This document shows, one piece after another, positions 1 to 12,532 of a DNA stretch of 64,000 nt. The DNA is from Sinonovacula constricta. Lineage: Eukaryota > Mollusca > Bivalvia > Cardiida > Solecurtidae. Below the pieces are notes generated by a model. The model was given only the letters and a program-made list of their open reading frames with translations, had not been told where the DNA came from and did not search any database. Numbering within the stretch: position 1 is the first letter of the stretch; every line of letters starts with the position of its first letter. The translations under genes and the position numbers were made by a program. The stretch lies in contig CM017564.1 of NCBI GenBank assembly GCA_007844125.1, positions 23,038,992 to 23,102,991 on the forward strand, read 5' to 3'.

Positions 1-200
1 AGTCGCTGAGTTGAATCTCCTCAGCTGCGTGGGTTTTAGTCCCAGTTGGGGTGAGAACTTTCATTTGGGGAGGTTTTCCAGCTTATCTGCGGTATGTCGG
101 TGGTTCTCCCCAGGCATAAGTTTAGGGTCTTCCTCCACCAATTATTAGCTAGCCATCATCAATATGACCATAGCTGTGTTGGTACCATGTAACAAAGAAC
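1..200 (+). repeat. tRNA-derived SINE, family B, cut by window edge
   Basis: A tRNA-like 3' half (GTGGGTTTTAGTCCCAG resembles a B box) is followed by the body shared with copies at 17.7, 20.35, 37.2, 50.45 and 59.16 kb: a CGGTGGTTCT-type segment, GGGTCTTCCTCCACCA, then a tail reading AGCTGTGTTGGTACCATGTAAC. It lies in a Rab18 intron. Confidence 0.7.
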
Positions 201-1256
201 ACAACATTTTAAACTAAATTCAAGTGTACCAAGAGGAGACTCAGCAGCAGATAGTGCAGATCATATTAAAGCTGTGATCAACAGGTTATGACCATAAGGG
301 TTTACAAGTTCGTTGTAGCCAAATAACTTAAAGAACTGTTCATTTGACAAAGGTTTCTGCATATTGGAAGCTAAACACCAAGTTTACATACATACAGTAA
401 AAATCAAATGAGACTATTTTCAGGACTTCAGAATCAGCATTAGCAGCCTTGTCCTTATTAAGCTATATGTTAAGGTCTATTTCTGGAAAGTTTTCAAAGA
501 TATATATTTTACTTACTTAAAACTAGGAACATTTGTTCATAATTAAAACGGGAACCCCCTTTAATGGGTCGGGTAATCCATTCTTTTTTGCATACTTATG
601 CCCCTTTTTGCATTTTTTTTTCTAGTTTTGTTAAGGGTATGGTGAGGTTTGTGGCAGTTTACATTACCGGTATACTATTCGACCCTCATGCTTTGTTACC
701 TTAAAATTTCTTGTCTTTTCCTGAAAGTGTAACATTGCAAAAAACTAAATATACACTCAAAACAGAGAATGTGCTGCCTTAACAATTCCAGAGAGCTTTT
801 GACTTAAACAGATAAAGAGTAAAACCTGTCATTATACTAATTGGAATACCTGGAATAATTCTTAAATCATGTCATGGGAAATCCCTGTAAATAAACAGAA
901 TCAGGGTCTATGACATCATCAAAACAGCAGAAAATAATGGTTTTGTCATCTATACTGAACAATACTGTAACAGTTGTATATCTTGCAAAGTGTATATTTT
1001 TATTTATTTTTACAGAAGAAAATGTTTTCAATACGTTCTGTACATATTACTACACCAGATACAGTCAACAGATGATTGTCCTGATGATGGATTTACCTAG
1101 GGAGGAATTAGGAGTTGTGTGTGACTTGATGCAATCCACAGCCTATTATTATTTTGACATTGGGCCCCCAAGTCTAGGCAGTGGTTTTAAACAAATGTGT
1201 TAAACCAAATTTATAATACCTAAAGAATAAAGGAACATGTTCCATTTTACTTCCAG

Positions 1257-1329
1257 GACACAGCAGGCCAGGAAAGGTTCAGGACACTTACACCAAGTTA
1301 CTATAGAGGAGCTCAGGGTGTTATATTGG
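1257..1329 (+). CDS. RAB18: Rab18 exon: G3/switch II
   Basis: Acceptor TTCCAG precedes GAC at 1257 and donor GTAAGC starts at 1330. It encodes DTAGQERF through GVIL and ends in phase 1; the split codon becomes GTA (V) with the next exon. The glutamine of DTAGQ, needed for GTP hydrolysis, is present. Confidence 0.95.
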
Positions 1330-4300
1330 GTAAGCTTACAGCTTTGAAAATAATAATAATAGTAATAAAATAATAATAATAATTATAAAATTTATAATAT
1401 TTATTCCAAGAAAAAGATCATACATGAAAAACACATATTATGTCAATCAATATAAGTGGAAATATGATAAAAACACAAGGATGAACCACATTAGCACATT
1501 CAGAACAAATATGCGTGTCTTACTAATATCAGTCACGAAAAAAAAATCTCAAAAATCTACCTCAATGATCTGAAAGACGATTGCATGACCGGTTTTAGAA
1601 TAACAGCAAAACAACTGAGTATATTATTCTGACAACAGCTTTACTTTACAAAAACCAGACCTGGTAGCGCAATCGATAGAGGCCCCGGGTTCGATCCCGG
1701 GCGGCGACATACCAAAGTCGTTAAAAATAGTAGTTGTATAACTCCCTTGCTAACGCTCAAGCAAATATAAGGGTAGTTCCCCGACTGGTTGGCCCGGTGT
1801 CGGGATAATGTGACTGGGTGTGGTATCATGCCAGGTGTTCCCGGCATGCTATACACATTGAAGGCAGCACTATATCTGCTTCAAGTGGACACCGTCTTCA
1901 GATAATTGAAATACTGTTGGTGGGACGATAAACCCAATAAACAAACGAACTGTACAAAAAAATGAATTTTATATATTTATATAAATAGTAAAATTCTATA
2001 AGCTCATTGTCTACTATAGTGTAAAATAACAAATTAGTTTCTGTTGAATGGTTTTAAAATACCAAATTTGTCTAATCTAATTTGAAAGTAAACAAATAGA
2101 GGCCAGTCTTACAACCTAAGATTTGTTAACGCACTTTTGAATCGAAGAATGTTGAAGGGTCAGTAACTTTTTACAGGTCTGTTAATTCCAGATCAATTGA
2201 AGTCCTATGTCGCCAACCACGTATCTTTTCAATAAGTAGCTTTTAACTTTGTAGATTAATTGTTTGGTTTGTAAGTGTATGATATGAAAAAGGTAGAGGT
2301 CACTTGTACTATATCCACTGAAAGGTTAAAGTATCAATGGCCTTTTGATAAAAAGTTTTTAGAGATTTGTGTCTTTTATACACGGCTTTTGGTCTGACAA
2401 CTGAGTCCTTTTTCCTAGTACCAAATAAATGTTGTTTTATTGGGGTTTTTTCATATTATATTCTTATTAAAAAAAATTTAATTGAAATAAAAAGATTTTA
2501 AACTTGTACAACAGATAAAGTTACTTGCTGCAAGTTAACAGCTTATGTTCCAATTCGTGGTTACTATTGTCCAGGAATTAAAAAATTAGTTTTTGACGAT
2601 TTCAGTATATGATGTGTGCAGTAAAAGCTCTTTCAATAAACTCGAGGTTTGGCTCAACGAGTTGGAAACTTTCTCAACCAAACATGATCTCATTAAGATG
2701 CTAGTAGGGAACAAAATTGACCAGGTAAGTAGAAATGTTTTGTTGCAGGCTGTTGGATACCATCTTGTACCATTACTTGTTGGGGAGCGGGTGGGGGGGG
2801 GACAAGAAAAAAAACACTGTGTTGTATCAGTGATGATTTTATACATTGGTAAGAATTTGACGTATCCTTTTTTGGTTTGTAGGAAATTTTGTATGCAAAG
2901 AGGTCATCCAGCTGGCCTGCTTTGTGTGTAAGTGGAGTTAGTTCTACCTAGATATTTGCTTGTTAGTGTCTTTTCCACTAAAAATAGAGACACCCATTTC
3001 AAGAAGTGTGAATCACTAATTTGTTTCTTATTTCCATAACTGGTTGACGCGGTGTAAAGATAATGTGACTGGGTGTGGTGTTAACAGCATGTTATACTAT
3101 AAACAGTGCAGGCAGCTCTATATCTGCTTCAAGTGGACACTCTCTCCAGATAATTAAAATTCGGTTGGTGGGACAATGAACCCAATAAACATAAATATAT
3201 GTTCACAGATGTATTTTTTGTACGTTGTATATTGTTATCTATATTCATTTGGCATTGAATGACCTTGATAGTGTAAATGAGCTGTTAAATACAAATTAAT
3301 AAGCAAAAAAGAATTAAAATACAAATTAATAAGCAAAAAAGAATTAAAATTCTATGTAATATAATATTCTGAAGAAGTGACACAGTCTGAAGATCATCAT
3401 CAAACATTGGATGCCTTTTGGTGTTTAATAGTAATAAAAAAGTTTTAAAAAAGTTGATGACTGGATTCGTGTATTTTTCAAATATAGGCATATACATGTA
3501 TTTTCAAATGATTTTAGTCTAACAGGGAAGTTAGTAAAGATGACGGGTTAAAATTTGCCCGTAAACACCAGATGTTGTTCATTGAGGCCAGTGCCAAGAC
3601 GAAGGAAGGGGTGCAGTGTGCCTTCGAGGAATTGGTGGAGAAGGTAAAGTTAAAAAAATTTGATGGTTATTGTAGAGGACTCTGTCAATAGCATTTTATC
3701 CGGGGGACGTTGCTGTGTTTTATGCTTAAATTCTTAACTCATAGCCTGCTATTTGCATATTTATAAGGCTTAGGCAAATAGTCTTTATTCAGATCATATC
3801 CAACTCCATGCTGGGTGCAGTCTGATCAGGAGCTACACTTTTTGATGCTCAGTCTTTTTTTAAATACATCACAGCGATTAATTATGATCATATAGTGACA
3901 TCCACCTTTTTGGTGGAGAAAGACCCCAGAACCTGATGCACCGCAAGTTACCTGGAAGACCTTCCCACATTAAGTCATTTGCCCAGACAGGGACCGGAAC
4001 TGTCAGTAGATGTATTTAGAAAAAACATTGGAAAAATCTGCAGAAAAGAAAATACAGACACATAAAGACATTGGAAATATCAGCAGAAAAGTAAAAACCT
4101 CAGTAATGTATTAAGAAAGACTATAGAAATATCACAGGACTTCTTCTTCAATAGATGTAGTCAGAAAGATGTTGGAAACATGAGCCGAAAAATTAAAAAC
4201 CTCAATAGTTGTATTTAGAAAAACATTGGAAATACCAACATATAATACTGCAAGATGTTAACATGGCTTGGTGCATTTGGTTATTTTTATCATCTATTAG

Positions 4301-4991
4301 AGTCTAGTTTATAGAAATCTATAAAAGCAATCTGTTTGTATTTTTGTGAATGCAATGCACCCAAAGAATCACACATCTAGCACTTGTATTTAAATTATTG
4401 CATCACTATTTTTTTTGGACTGATGTATACACATAACTTAGAAATGAGCAGTCAGGGAAGTACTCTGGTTTTGAACAGCTACAAATAGTTGAAAAGCATT
4501 ACAATGCTTATTATTCTCTCTTCCTTAAAACAACATTATTTGTTGAAAGATAGTATTTTTTATTTAATCAAGACATGACAGAAATATTTTGATTCATTTT
4601 TAATGTGCTTTGACAAAAAAAGGTACAGCTCTGTTACAGTTTTTATGAAGAAACATAAAAATGCAAATTGGACACATTGTGGCCAAGTAGTTTTTAAAAA
4701 TGTTCCTGATAATCATATGTGATTATTTTGAAAAATGGTCCACAAAGCAAAAACCTTTTAAAACTTGTTCTATCAAGGTTCTGAAAAGTATGAAATAGTT
4801 GAAATATGCATGTTGAATTTGTTGTAAACAGAATCAAGGTTAAACCTTAGGTCTGTCATTATTTTTTAAATTCTCAAAACTTTTTTTTTTAGATCATCCA
4901 GACACCAGGATTATGGGAAACAGACCAACGATCAGTATTTCCCAAGGCACAAGAGGGAGGCAGTGCTTGTGCAGGATATTGTGTTATCTAG
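1257..4991 (+). CDS. RAB18: Rab18 small GTPase gene, 3' four coding exons (5' end outside window)
   Basis: Four exons (1257-1329, 2606-2724, 3518-3643, 4893-4991) join in frame with GT-AG boundaries and give 138 residues plus a TAG stop. Visible GTPase motifs in order: [20 protein letters not shown] (G3/switch II), VGNKID (G4), EASAK (G5), then [11 protein letters not shown] and QTPGLWE, which are characteristic of Rab18 rather than other Rabs. The P-loop and switch I exons are missing and must lie upstream, since human Rab18 has roughly 60 residues before DTAGQ. Rab18 is a prenylated GTPase acting at the ER, lipid droplets and in vesicle traffic (family knowledge). Introns are about 1276, 793 and 1249 bp; the first two carry SINE sequence. 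The tail ends [12 protein letters not shown], one residue short of the usual CAAX box. Confidence 0.95.
1666..1950 (+). repeat. tRNA-derived SINE, family A (full-length-like)
   Basis: The head GACCTGGTAGCGCAATCG (A-box-like) and GGGTTCGATCCC (perfect B box) are followed by a ~220-bp body. The 3' end reads TTGGTGGGACGATAAACCCA, then AATAAACAAACGAAC. The A-to-B spacing is shorter than in the 36.8-kb copy, so part of the tRNA-like head is deleted. It sits in the Rab18 intron between the G3 and G4 exons. Confidence 0.8.
2606..2724 (+). CDS. RAB18: Rab18 exon: central domain with G4 NKID
   Basis: Acceptor GATTTCAG ends at 2605 and donor GTAAGT starts at 2725. It encodes YDV, the helix WLNELETF and VGNKID, closing in phase 0 after D-Q. 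Some longer open frames overlap it by reading into the following intron; the splice donor and homology show the true exon end. Confidence 0.95.
3041..3190 (+). repeat. SINE family A, 5'-truncated
   Basis: Only the 3' body and tail of family A remain: TGGTTGACGCGGTGT, AATGTGACTGGGTGTGGT, CTTCAAGTGGACAC and the GTTGGTGGGACAATGAACCC tail. There is no tRNA head. It lies in the Rab18 intron between the G4 and G5 exons. 5' truncation is typical of LINE-driven retroposition. Confidence 0.75.
3287..3346 (+). repeat. Two-copy 30-bp tandem duplication
   Basis: A 30-bp block beginning AAATACAAATTAATAAGC occurs twice back to back in a Rab18 intron. Confidence 0.85.
3518..3643 (+). CDS. RAB18: Rab18 exon: G5 EASAK
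   Basis: Acceptor ATTTTAG ends at 3517, donor GTAAAG starts at 3644, length 126 bp (42 codons, phase 0 both ends). It encodes [24 protein letters not shown] and [11 protein letters not shown], matching the guanine-specificity loop and following helix of Rab18. Confidence 0.95.
3903..4010 (-). repeat. SINE family B fragment, inverted
   Basis: Read on the minus strand it gives the family B body: CAGGTAACTTGCGGTGCATC, the GGGTCTTTCTCCACC segment and part of the head. It lies in the last Rab18 intron. Confidence 0.6.
4893..4991 (+). CDS. RAB18: Rab18 terminal exon with hypervariable tail
   Basis: A T-rich tract and AG at 4891-4892 precede ATC. It encodes IIQTPGLWE, a variable stretch and the end [10 protein letters not shown] before TAG at 4989-4991. 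Two cysteines are available for prenylation, but the last lies three residues from the end, not four. Confidence 0.93.
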   Translation: MIQTPGLWETDQRSVFPKAQEGGSACAGYCVI

Positions 4992-5298
4992 CCCCAGTTC
5001 AAGACTCTCACAAATTTCACCCTGCTTCAAGATACCCATTACAATTCCAGTAACAGACTCGTACAAGGACCAGTCTAAGATTGAAATCACCTTTCCACTT
5101 ATTTGAAATCAGCTTCTTAGGCAAATTTTATTTATAGTACTTGTATATGATTTTGCAACTTTACCTTAATTTTTTTTATATTCTTTAAAACAGTTGAAAG
5201 GATTTCTAACACATGTATGTTTCATCGTTTAATAGTAAATCCATGGCCAAACTGGACAATATATAAAACCCCAAGAAATACAGATTCTACTTAATAAA
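4992..5298 (+). promoter_or_regulatory. Rab18 3' UTR with first AATAAA signal
   Basis: Sequence after the Rab18 stop. The first AATAAA is at 5293-5298, about 300 bp downstream, so a short 3' UTR is possible. Further AATAAA motifs follow (for example near 6290), so longer isoforms cannot be excluded. Confidence 0.35.
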
Positions 5299-5891
5299 GG
5301 ACTGATAATAGTGATTGCTTCACAAAGGCGTAAAATGACGCACACATGAATGAAAGGGTTGAGTCAGAAAGTTATCGATTTGAAGACTTCATCCAAATGA
5401 ACTCTCATTCGTAAAATATATCAGTTTATAAATTAAAAACTTCTACTAAAGAAAAGAAACAAAAGGTTATAGATACAGATCAAATAAAAAAATAATCATC
5501 CTAAATTTGTTTAAAGTGACTATCAGTAGATTCATTGGGAAATATTACTTCAGGGGCGTGTAGTAGATGAAGAACTAATTTTTATGTTAAACCACTTACT
5601 TTTGTCTCTAAACCTGATGCTGTTAGTGTTTCTATGAGACAAAAGTCTATTAATACTTCCATTATTGTTGGGGTTGTGTGTAAAATTATGTGATGCTGTG
5701 TGACATCAGATGTTTACTTTTAGTATTAAACTCTTGATATAAATTGTTTTTACAAAAATTCAGCATAGAAAATCTCAGACTGTCTTATTTATTATGTTTT
5801 GTTGGGAAATGTAGTCTAGAGGAATGTAGTTGTATTTTAAAATAATTTAGTCAATTTTTTGCGATTCTTTAACTATTGACATGGCTTTAAT

Positions 5892-6387
5892 AGATTGTTT
5901 CCATGTGATGTTATAGGCACTGATAAGGTAGCTTAAGCCATCTTTGAATGCAAATTTGGGAATATGTGCTGTATTAAGCTGACTACTATGTTTTTATTTT
6001 TCAGTCTATTTTATTGAATTTTATATCAAATTAAACAGTTTTATGGAGTATTTTAAATGTCAAAACTATATTTTGATAGTTTAATAGGTAAAAATATATA
6101 ACCAAAAAAGATACACTGTTCATTTTATTTAAGTATGAGTCAATAATTTTATTTATTTCTGTGTATTAATTCTTTTTGCCTTTATTAATTTAAAAAAATA
6201 TACATTCTAAAAATATGAATTTCAGGAGTTTTACAATTGTGTATAGCTTTTAATTTTTGGACCACAAATGAAGAAATTACAAGAAAATAAAATGTACACT
6301 TCTGTACAATTCATCTTGAAAATCCCTTAAGTTACCAACAAAGATGATTGCCAAGATAAGGGATCTTTACTGATGTGGAAACTATCT
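5892..6387 (+). mobile_element. TA-flanked MITE, copy 1 (Rab18 3' flank)
   Basis: A ~496-bp block collinear with 63130-63640. Its ends are short inverted repeats, GATTGTTTCCA on the left and TGGAAACTATC on the right, with TA at the left junction and TG, a likely mutated TA, at the right. The TA-type duplication suggests a non-autonomous Tc1/mariner-like element. It holds no coding frame. An AATAAA near 6290 lies inside it and could serve as an alternative Rab18 poly(A) signal (inference). Confidence 0.65.
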
Positions 6388-7263
6388 GAAGTAAATAATA
6401 GCTACTGAGAAAAGCCTTGTAATGCTCTAAAAAATATTGTGTAGTTACAAGGTTGCTCTGACTAGGTACTTGTACATGTACGTAAAAGATCCATTAGAAT
6501 TAGAAAGATTGTAAAACTCAACTTCCAAACTACGAGCTTTCTAGTATAGAATGTTATTGTATTAGCAAAGTCTATCATCTTCAAATTGTGCTTCTCAGCA
6601 TTGCATAATCTAGTAACAATATTGTTGGACATTGGCATAATAAACAAGTCACAACTTAAGACATTGCTGTCAATGGGGGTCTGGTGAACAAAGAATAAAA
6701 TATAATACAGTTGACATTACTATTTGGTGTCAGTACTGATTTTTATTTGGTTTTGTTTCAACTGTCAGACATGACTGTATATAACAATGCTACATATATT
6801 GTTATAGTTATGTTATTGGTTCATTTCATTCTCAAATCTCTTGTTTTGGGATGTAATTAATGCCAAAATCTTTATAGCTAAGCTTTTATATAGCAACAAA
6901 GAATAATAGAAAGTGATGAGTTCACATGTAATTTAAAAGACGGCTAAATGACTCAGATTTCATACAATGCTTGCAGCTGCTTTATCCTTAAAAATCACAA
7001 GGAATTTAGCAGGTTAAGTGCAAGTTGACAGTATTAAACTTTCTTTAATGGAATAAATAAGATTTTATTTTTATTTTTACACAATTCAAGCTGATTCAAG
7101 ATTTGCCCTAAGCAAGTATAATAGCATACAAAAAAAGAATTATAATAATAAACAACTACAGTAGATGTGTTTGTCTTATAAATACTCATTTTTATAGTCT
7201 TATAACTCCACTCAAAGGAGGAAAGTGCATGTATTGCCTAATTTGCCTAATATTACCTTCTTG
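6388..7263. other. AT-rich flank, no gene seen
   Basis: Between the MITE and the 57-bp tandem repeat I see only AT-rich sequence with short chance frames, no splice-bounded coding segment and no repeat shared with the rest of the window. Confidence 0.5.
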
Positions 7264-7715
7264 AATTTCATTCATGTTGTAGAGCATGTACATCTACAAA
7301 AATGGGTAAAGTGTGACTTGCATTTCATTCATGTTGTAGAGCATGTACATCTACAAAAATGGGTAAAGTGTGACTTGCATTTCATTCATGTTGTAGAACA
7401 TGTATAACTACAAAAATGGGTAAAGTGTTACTTGCATTTCATTCATGTTGTAGAACATGTGCATCTACAAAAATGGGTAAAGTGGGACTTGCATTTCATT
7501 CATGTTGTAGAACATGTGCATCTACAAAAATTGGTAAAGTGTGATTTGCATTTCATTCATGTTGTAGAACATGTACATCTACAAAAATGGGTAAAGTGTG
7601 ACTTGCATTTCATTCATGTTGTAGAACATGAGCATCTACAAAAATGGGTAAAGTGGGACTTGCATTTCATTCATGTTGTAGAGCATGTGCATCTACAAAC
7701 ATGGGTAAAGGAGGA
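7264..7715 (+). repeat. 57-bp tandem repeat, eight units
   Basis: Eight units of about 57 bp, containing TTTCATTCATGTTGTAGA and CATCTACAAAAATGGGTAAA. Because 57 is divisible by three, one frame stays open with a 19-residue period (H-F-I-H-V-V-E-H-V-H-L-Q-K-W-V-K). Inside each unit TTGTAGA and TCTACAA are inverted around ACATGT, so each unit can form a short hairpin. Units differ by a few point changes, as expected of a minisatellite. It lies downstream of Rab18. I do not regard the frame as a protein. Confidence 0.9.
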
Positions 7716-10700
7716 TTTTTGAATTAATTAGCTATGTTTTTCTTAAGATAAATTGTTTAGTAAAAATACCCATGTTCTTATCAAGTATTTCTGGTTGTTA
7801 AGCTTGATTGAATGTACATTATATTAGAAGCTATATGAATGGGATATTTTAATAGAAATGTTGGATTAATACCTCGAAATAAACCATTATTGTTTATTAT
7901 TCGAAATGATAAAAATATGTGTCACTTTCAAAGTGTCATGTTCAAGTAGATGATGTTTCTTCAGAACATGATTTGATGCACAATCATACCTGTACTTATA
8001 ATTAAACACTTTACAAATTTAATTACATTTTCTGCTGCATTATGTTGTAAAGCCTGAATTTTAACTAAACAAATTCACATTTCTATTTTTGCACTATCAA
8101 GATACTAATGAATGTTGTGAAACAGGCTTAATATATTTTTTCTTTGAACTTCCCATATATAAGTTTTGAAAAGAAGATTATAAATGCCATCTGTAATTTA
8201 AGCACAATTTCTTTATTTTTCAGAATGTTTAAATAGTGCATTTATTTAACATGAACTTACCTTAGTCTATTTTTTTGTCACAAATTATCTGTATTAGCGA
8301 GTATATATTCATGTCTGAGATTTCCAAGCATGCTAGTGGTTTTACAAAATAATGTCAAAACTAAAGAATGCTTATCTTTTTCTTTCAAATTAGAACAAAT
8401 ATATTAAAGAAGAAAATATTATAACATTTTGTTTCAATAGAAGTATTGTTTACATGTACACTACATTTTGTTTTCATTGCCTGTGCTTATGAGAGAATAT
8501 GTTTATGCAATTTACCAGTTTCACTGCTCTGTTGTCTTGTTATTTGCTTGCATTTAATGGTTGTTATTTTCTTGCATTTAACGGTTAGTAATAAAGAAAT
8601 TTGTGAGAGAAATAGAGGGTCCTCAATTTTAAGTTTCTTTGCCAAGACAGACTATTTCCAAGGTTTCTATTGGTCAGAATTAAAATACCATTAAAATAAC
8701 CAATCAGATGCATTGGATTGGTTTCTGGCTCAACCTATATACATGTTCTATAACCAATCACCCTGGACTATATAAATTATTTAGTTTCACAAAGGTGCTT
8801 TGTTATAAAAATGTAGTTTGAATGGTTTTGTATTTTGGGCATTTAATTGAAGAATATTTGAAAGAGTTGTAAGTGTTTAATATTGAAGAATATTTGCTAC
8901 ACTTTTGGGAAAACAGAGAGAATAACTTCTTTTTTTCTAAAAATGAAGTCTCAATTAAAGCTTTGTTATAAGCATGTAAACTGATTTATTCTACCTACTT
9001 TTAAAATACTTACTTTTATATTTCATTATTAAATTCCATCTACAATGCTATAATTTCTTGTTTTTACACAATTTGTATATTAGATGGACAGTAAATACAG
9101 TATCCATAAAAGCTTTAGAAGTTGGACAGATAAAAAATATATAAATAAAAAAAATATATAAAAAAAGTACAAATTCAAGACCAATACCTACAAAAACATG
9201 ATTAGTTGATAGCTAAAACGATTTAAAAGGGTATGTTTCAGAAGCATTTTTAAGCCACCATTCAAGTACTTTAAACTAAAGCTTTGTGTACTTTTTTAAA
9301 ATTAACAGGAGTCATGTATACCTTTAAACTCAAACAGAGAAGTCAAATACCAGTGAACACCAATCTGTATAATGGTTTATATTTTTATTAGACTTAATTT
9401 CATCATGTGATGAAATGGTAATGACTTTCATATAAGTATTTGTTGTTGTGTGGCTGTTGTTGATTGTTTGTTTTGTTTGTATTTTTGTTGATTGGTAGAC
9501 ATTTATTTATATATTGAAACATCAGTTGTATGATTATAAAATGTATGTTAGAAATTAAAACACATGAATGAGTACTGTGCAGTGATTTTTCTGTTGCATC
9601 ATTTTAACAGACAGTTGACACATTTATTGAAATGTTAATTCATAGGATAAGAATATATTATTGTTATTTTTTCCCACTATAAGTAAATTTTTGGTTAGTA
9701 GGTTTTCAAGCATACCATATTTAAAATATGTTTTAAATATTCTCATTGATTTAGATAGTTTAAATGTATAAAGAATTTTTCAATAAAAGAAACCAGGCCC
9801 TGTGTTCACGCAAAATCTTGAGTCTTACTCAACCAAAACGAAATTCTTAAATCAGTTTTTAATTGGAATTTACAAAATATCTCACTTTAGATATCGTACT
9901 CAAATTCTTGAGTTGAGTTTATTAATGGATTTTTTTTTGTTACCACTGTGCTATGCATTTTTGTTAATATGAGTTCAGTTCTTAGTAGATATTAACTTGT
10001 TTCCTATGCAACATAATCAAGCAATGATTTTCTTTAGAGGAAATGGTGAAGGGAGGTAATTATTGGATAAACAAACACATGTACTTTTTGACTCTTTTAA
10101 ACTAGAATATTTGCTAGTTCTTAATATTCGATTATGACCATTTATATTATTAAAACTGTAAGTAAGTATCAGTTAGAGATTGATTTCATTGAGATAAATG
10201 TATTTTATTGTTTATTTTAGCCAGGTTCTGTATGCAATGTTGTTGAAAAAAAAATCATTCTTCAATTTAATCATGAAATATGAAATATGCTAAACATTCA
10301 AAGTTGTAAATGTTACACTTGGTTTTATACGATATTTCATCATAAATGAAGCACATTGTAAAATGTATCTGTAGTTAGGACTAATAGTTGTATGCTTGGC
10401 TGCTTTCTGAAGCCATGGGACAAGTTGTCAGTGTTTTTTTATAGGCTTTGTATACCTAAACATGTGTTAATTCTCTTGTTTCTAAAGGAAAAAATGTGTA
10501 GGTGTTAGTTATCCATTTAGGTAGATATTTCACATACTTTATTAATTAAAATTTTCTTCTTTTTTTTTTATTAAATGATTAATTGGCTTATGATCATAAA
10601 AGTGCTAATTTAATGTTTTCTTAGTATGCATCATGTGATTTTTCCATGTTCAATTCTCATAGACTATGTAATATATTTCCCACTGTCTTAAAGAAACTTC

Positions 10701-12532
10701 ACTGTTACCATTTGATTTGGCCTTATGTGTGTCTTAAAATGGAACTGTTGGATTTTCTCTAGCCAACATCTAAAATCTGAAAGTGCTTACAAAATTTAAC
10801 CAATCTCCTTGGAATATGATAAATTATATAATATTTGTTTATCCATAAAGTATGATTTCATGTGCATGTTGGAGTCTGTAACATTCTCAGTTGGTAAATA
10901 ATGTCAACTTTCTATAATAATATTATAATATTAATTATATATACCTTATAATTTTATACCTTAAAGGGAAATAACACAATGCAATTCGACATATTAGAGT
11001 AATGACCCTTAATTTATAAAAACAGGTAATATTAGAGCTATAAATTCTTCACTATATTACTATGCATATGTATGCATATATAAATGTGATAATTTAACAT
11101 ACTTTAGGTATATAGAGCCTATTTATATAAAACATTGAATGGTTGTCTCAAAATTCCCATGTTTTGTTTTTCTGCTGTGTAAATAGTTGTACATTTTTAT
11201 TGGATTGTAAAATGCCTGTAGTGTGTCTTAAAGTGTAACTTTCTACTGTGTAGACTCGGTGTGTTTATATAAACACATGTGTGTTTGTGTAAACAAATGT
11301 GTACCCTGCTTTTCGAGACTGTACAGTCAAGTGTCTATATGGAATTTTGTATGTGAGTTTTGAATAATGGGCCAGCTTTCTCCCCTGTTTGCCTAGAACT
11401 TTTTAAAGGTTACAACTTAGTAATTATTTCTATTTTTTAAAAATGTTTAAAAGATGTTGGCAGCATATAAAATTGACATAACGAGGCTCATTTTGAGTTT
11501 GTTGGCATAATGTTATAGAAAATTAGCTGGAATGTACACACTTACAATATTGAAATAATGGCGCTTTGTAACATTTTTCTGAAAAAAAAAAAAAAATGAA
11601 AAAAGCGCACACACTAACATTGCATCTTCAGCCAAATTGTAACTTACTTTGAAAATGTACTCCAAGATATGTGTAATATCATTAGCCTTTGTAACAAAAT
11701 AATGATTTAGGGTATCATTTTATAAAAAAAAATATGTAAATAAATATTGGAAAGCACTTTTTAGGAAAACTTGCAGGTAACAGTATTAAGTTTTTTATGA
11801 CACTCATCATAATATGAAATAAGGCGAGATTGTAAATGTAAATATAGTGAAATTTCTAAAACTAAACAGGGGCAATAACCACAGACCATTTAACCTCACA
11901 GGGGAGATAATGTTTCAAGTATGTGAGGAATCTGGAACTACTAGGACATTTTTATCAACATAATTTGGGAAATATTACAGGTATTAAACTGTTAAAAGAT
12001 TTGCCGATTTTTATGCACCAACTGAGAATCTGGCGCGTTTTTTTTTTTCTTTTTCAAAAAGTATTACTTTTGTTAAGTGAAAATTTACAGTACTCTTTGC
12101 AAAAAACCTGTTAATGGATTAGATGAAGTTGTTAATTAAAAAAATATATCAGGGAATATCAAGTTTTTTAGATTAAACCGAGAAAGGGAAATTATTTTTT
12201 TGGTAATACAAATGGCAACATCTTTTGATGTTGTGTGGTAGAAATGTCTGAGGCGGTCCAGTTTGCGTGTGAGGGCCTATCTCCACTATCTTGTGTGTAT
12301 TATTTGCCTTACATGCCAGATATATTTTATTATCTATACTTGTTGGTTTATAGGTGTCACACTAATTCATGTTTTTGAATTCATAAAAATGAGATAATAA
12401 AAATATGCTATGAACTTCCATGTTGGTTGTTTTGTGCTGTTGTTTTTATTTTTATTTTGTTTTATTTATGCATCTTTTTTTTTTGTTACTTTTTCTTGAT
12501 TTGTTTGTTTTTCAGTATTTTAGTATTTCATC
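7716..12532. other. Long AT-rich stretch without recognisable gene
   Basis: About 4.8 kb of very AT-rich sequence with no frame over ~100 codons, no credible exon and no element shared with the rest of the window. Its position after Rab18 allows a very long 3' UTR, but nothing in the sequence proves it. Confidence 0.45.

Noticed and set aside
910..1203. 97-codon frame upstream of the first visible Rab18 exon
   Set aside because: It lies inside a Rab18 intron, has no Rab motif, and no matching splice sites.
1666..1740. tRNA gene suggested by A and B boxes
   Set aside because: The head is too short between boxes, no cloverleaf closes, and it continues into a SINE body shared with four other copies.
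5892..6387. Segmental duplication of Rab18 sequence at 63 kb
   Set aside because: Similarity stops at inverted ends with TA edges on both sides, which fits a transposon better than a segmental duplication.
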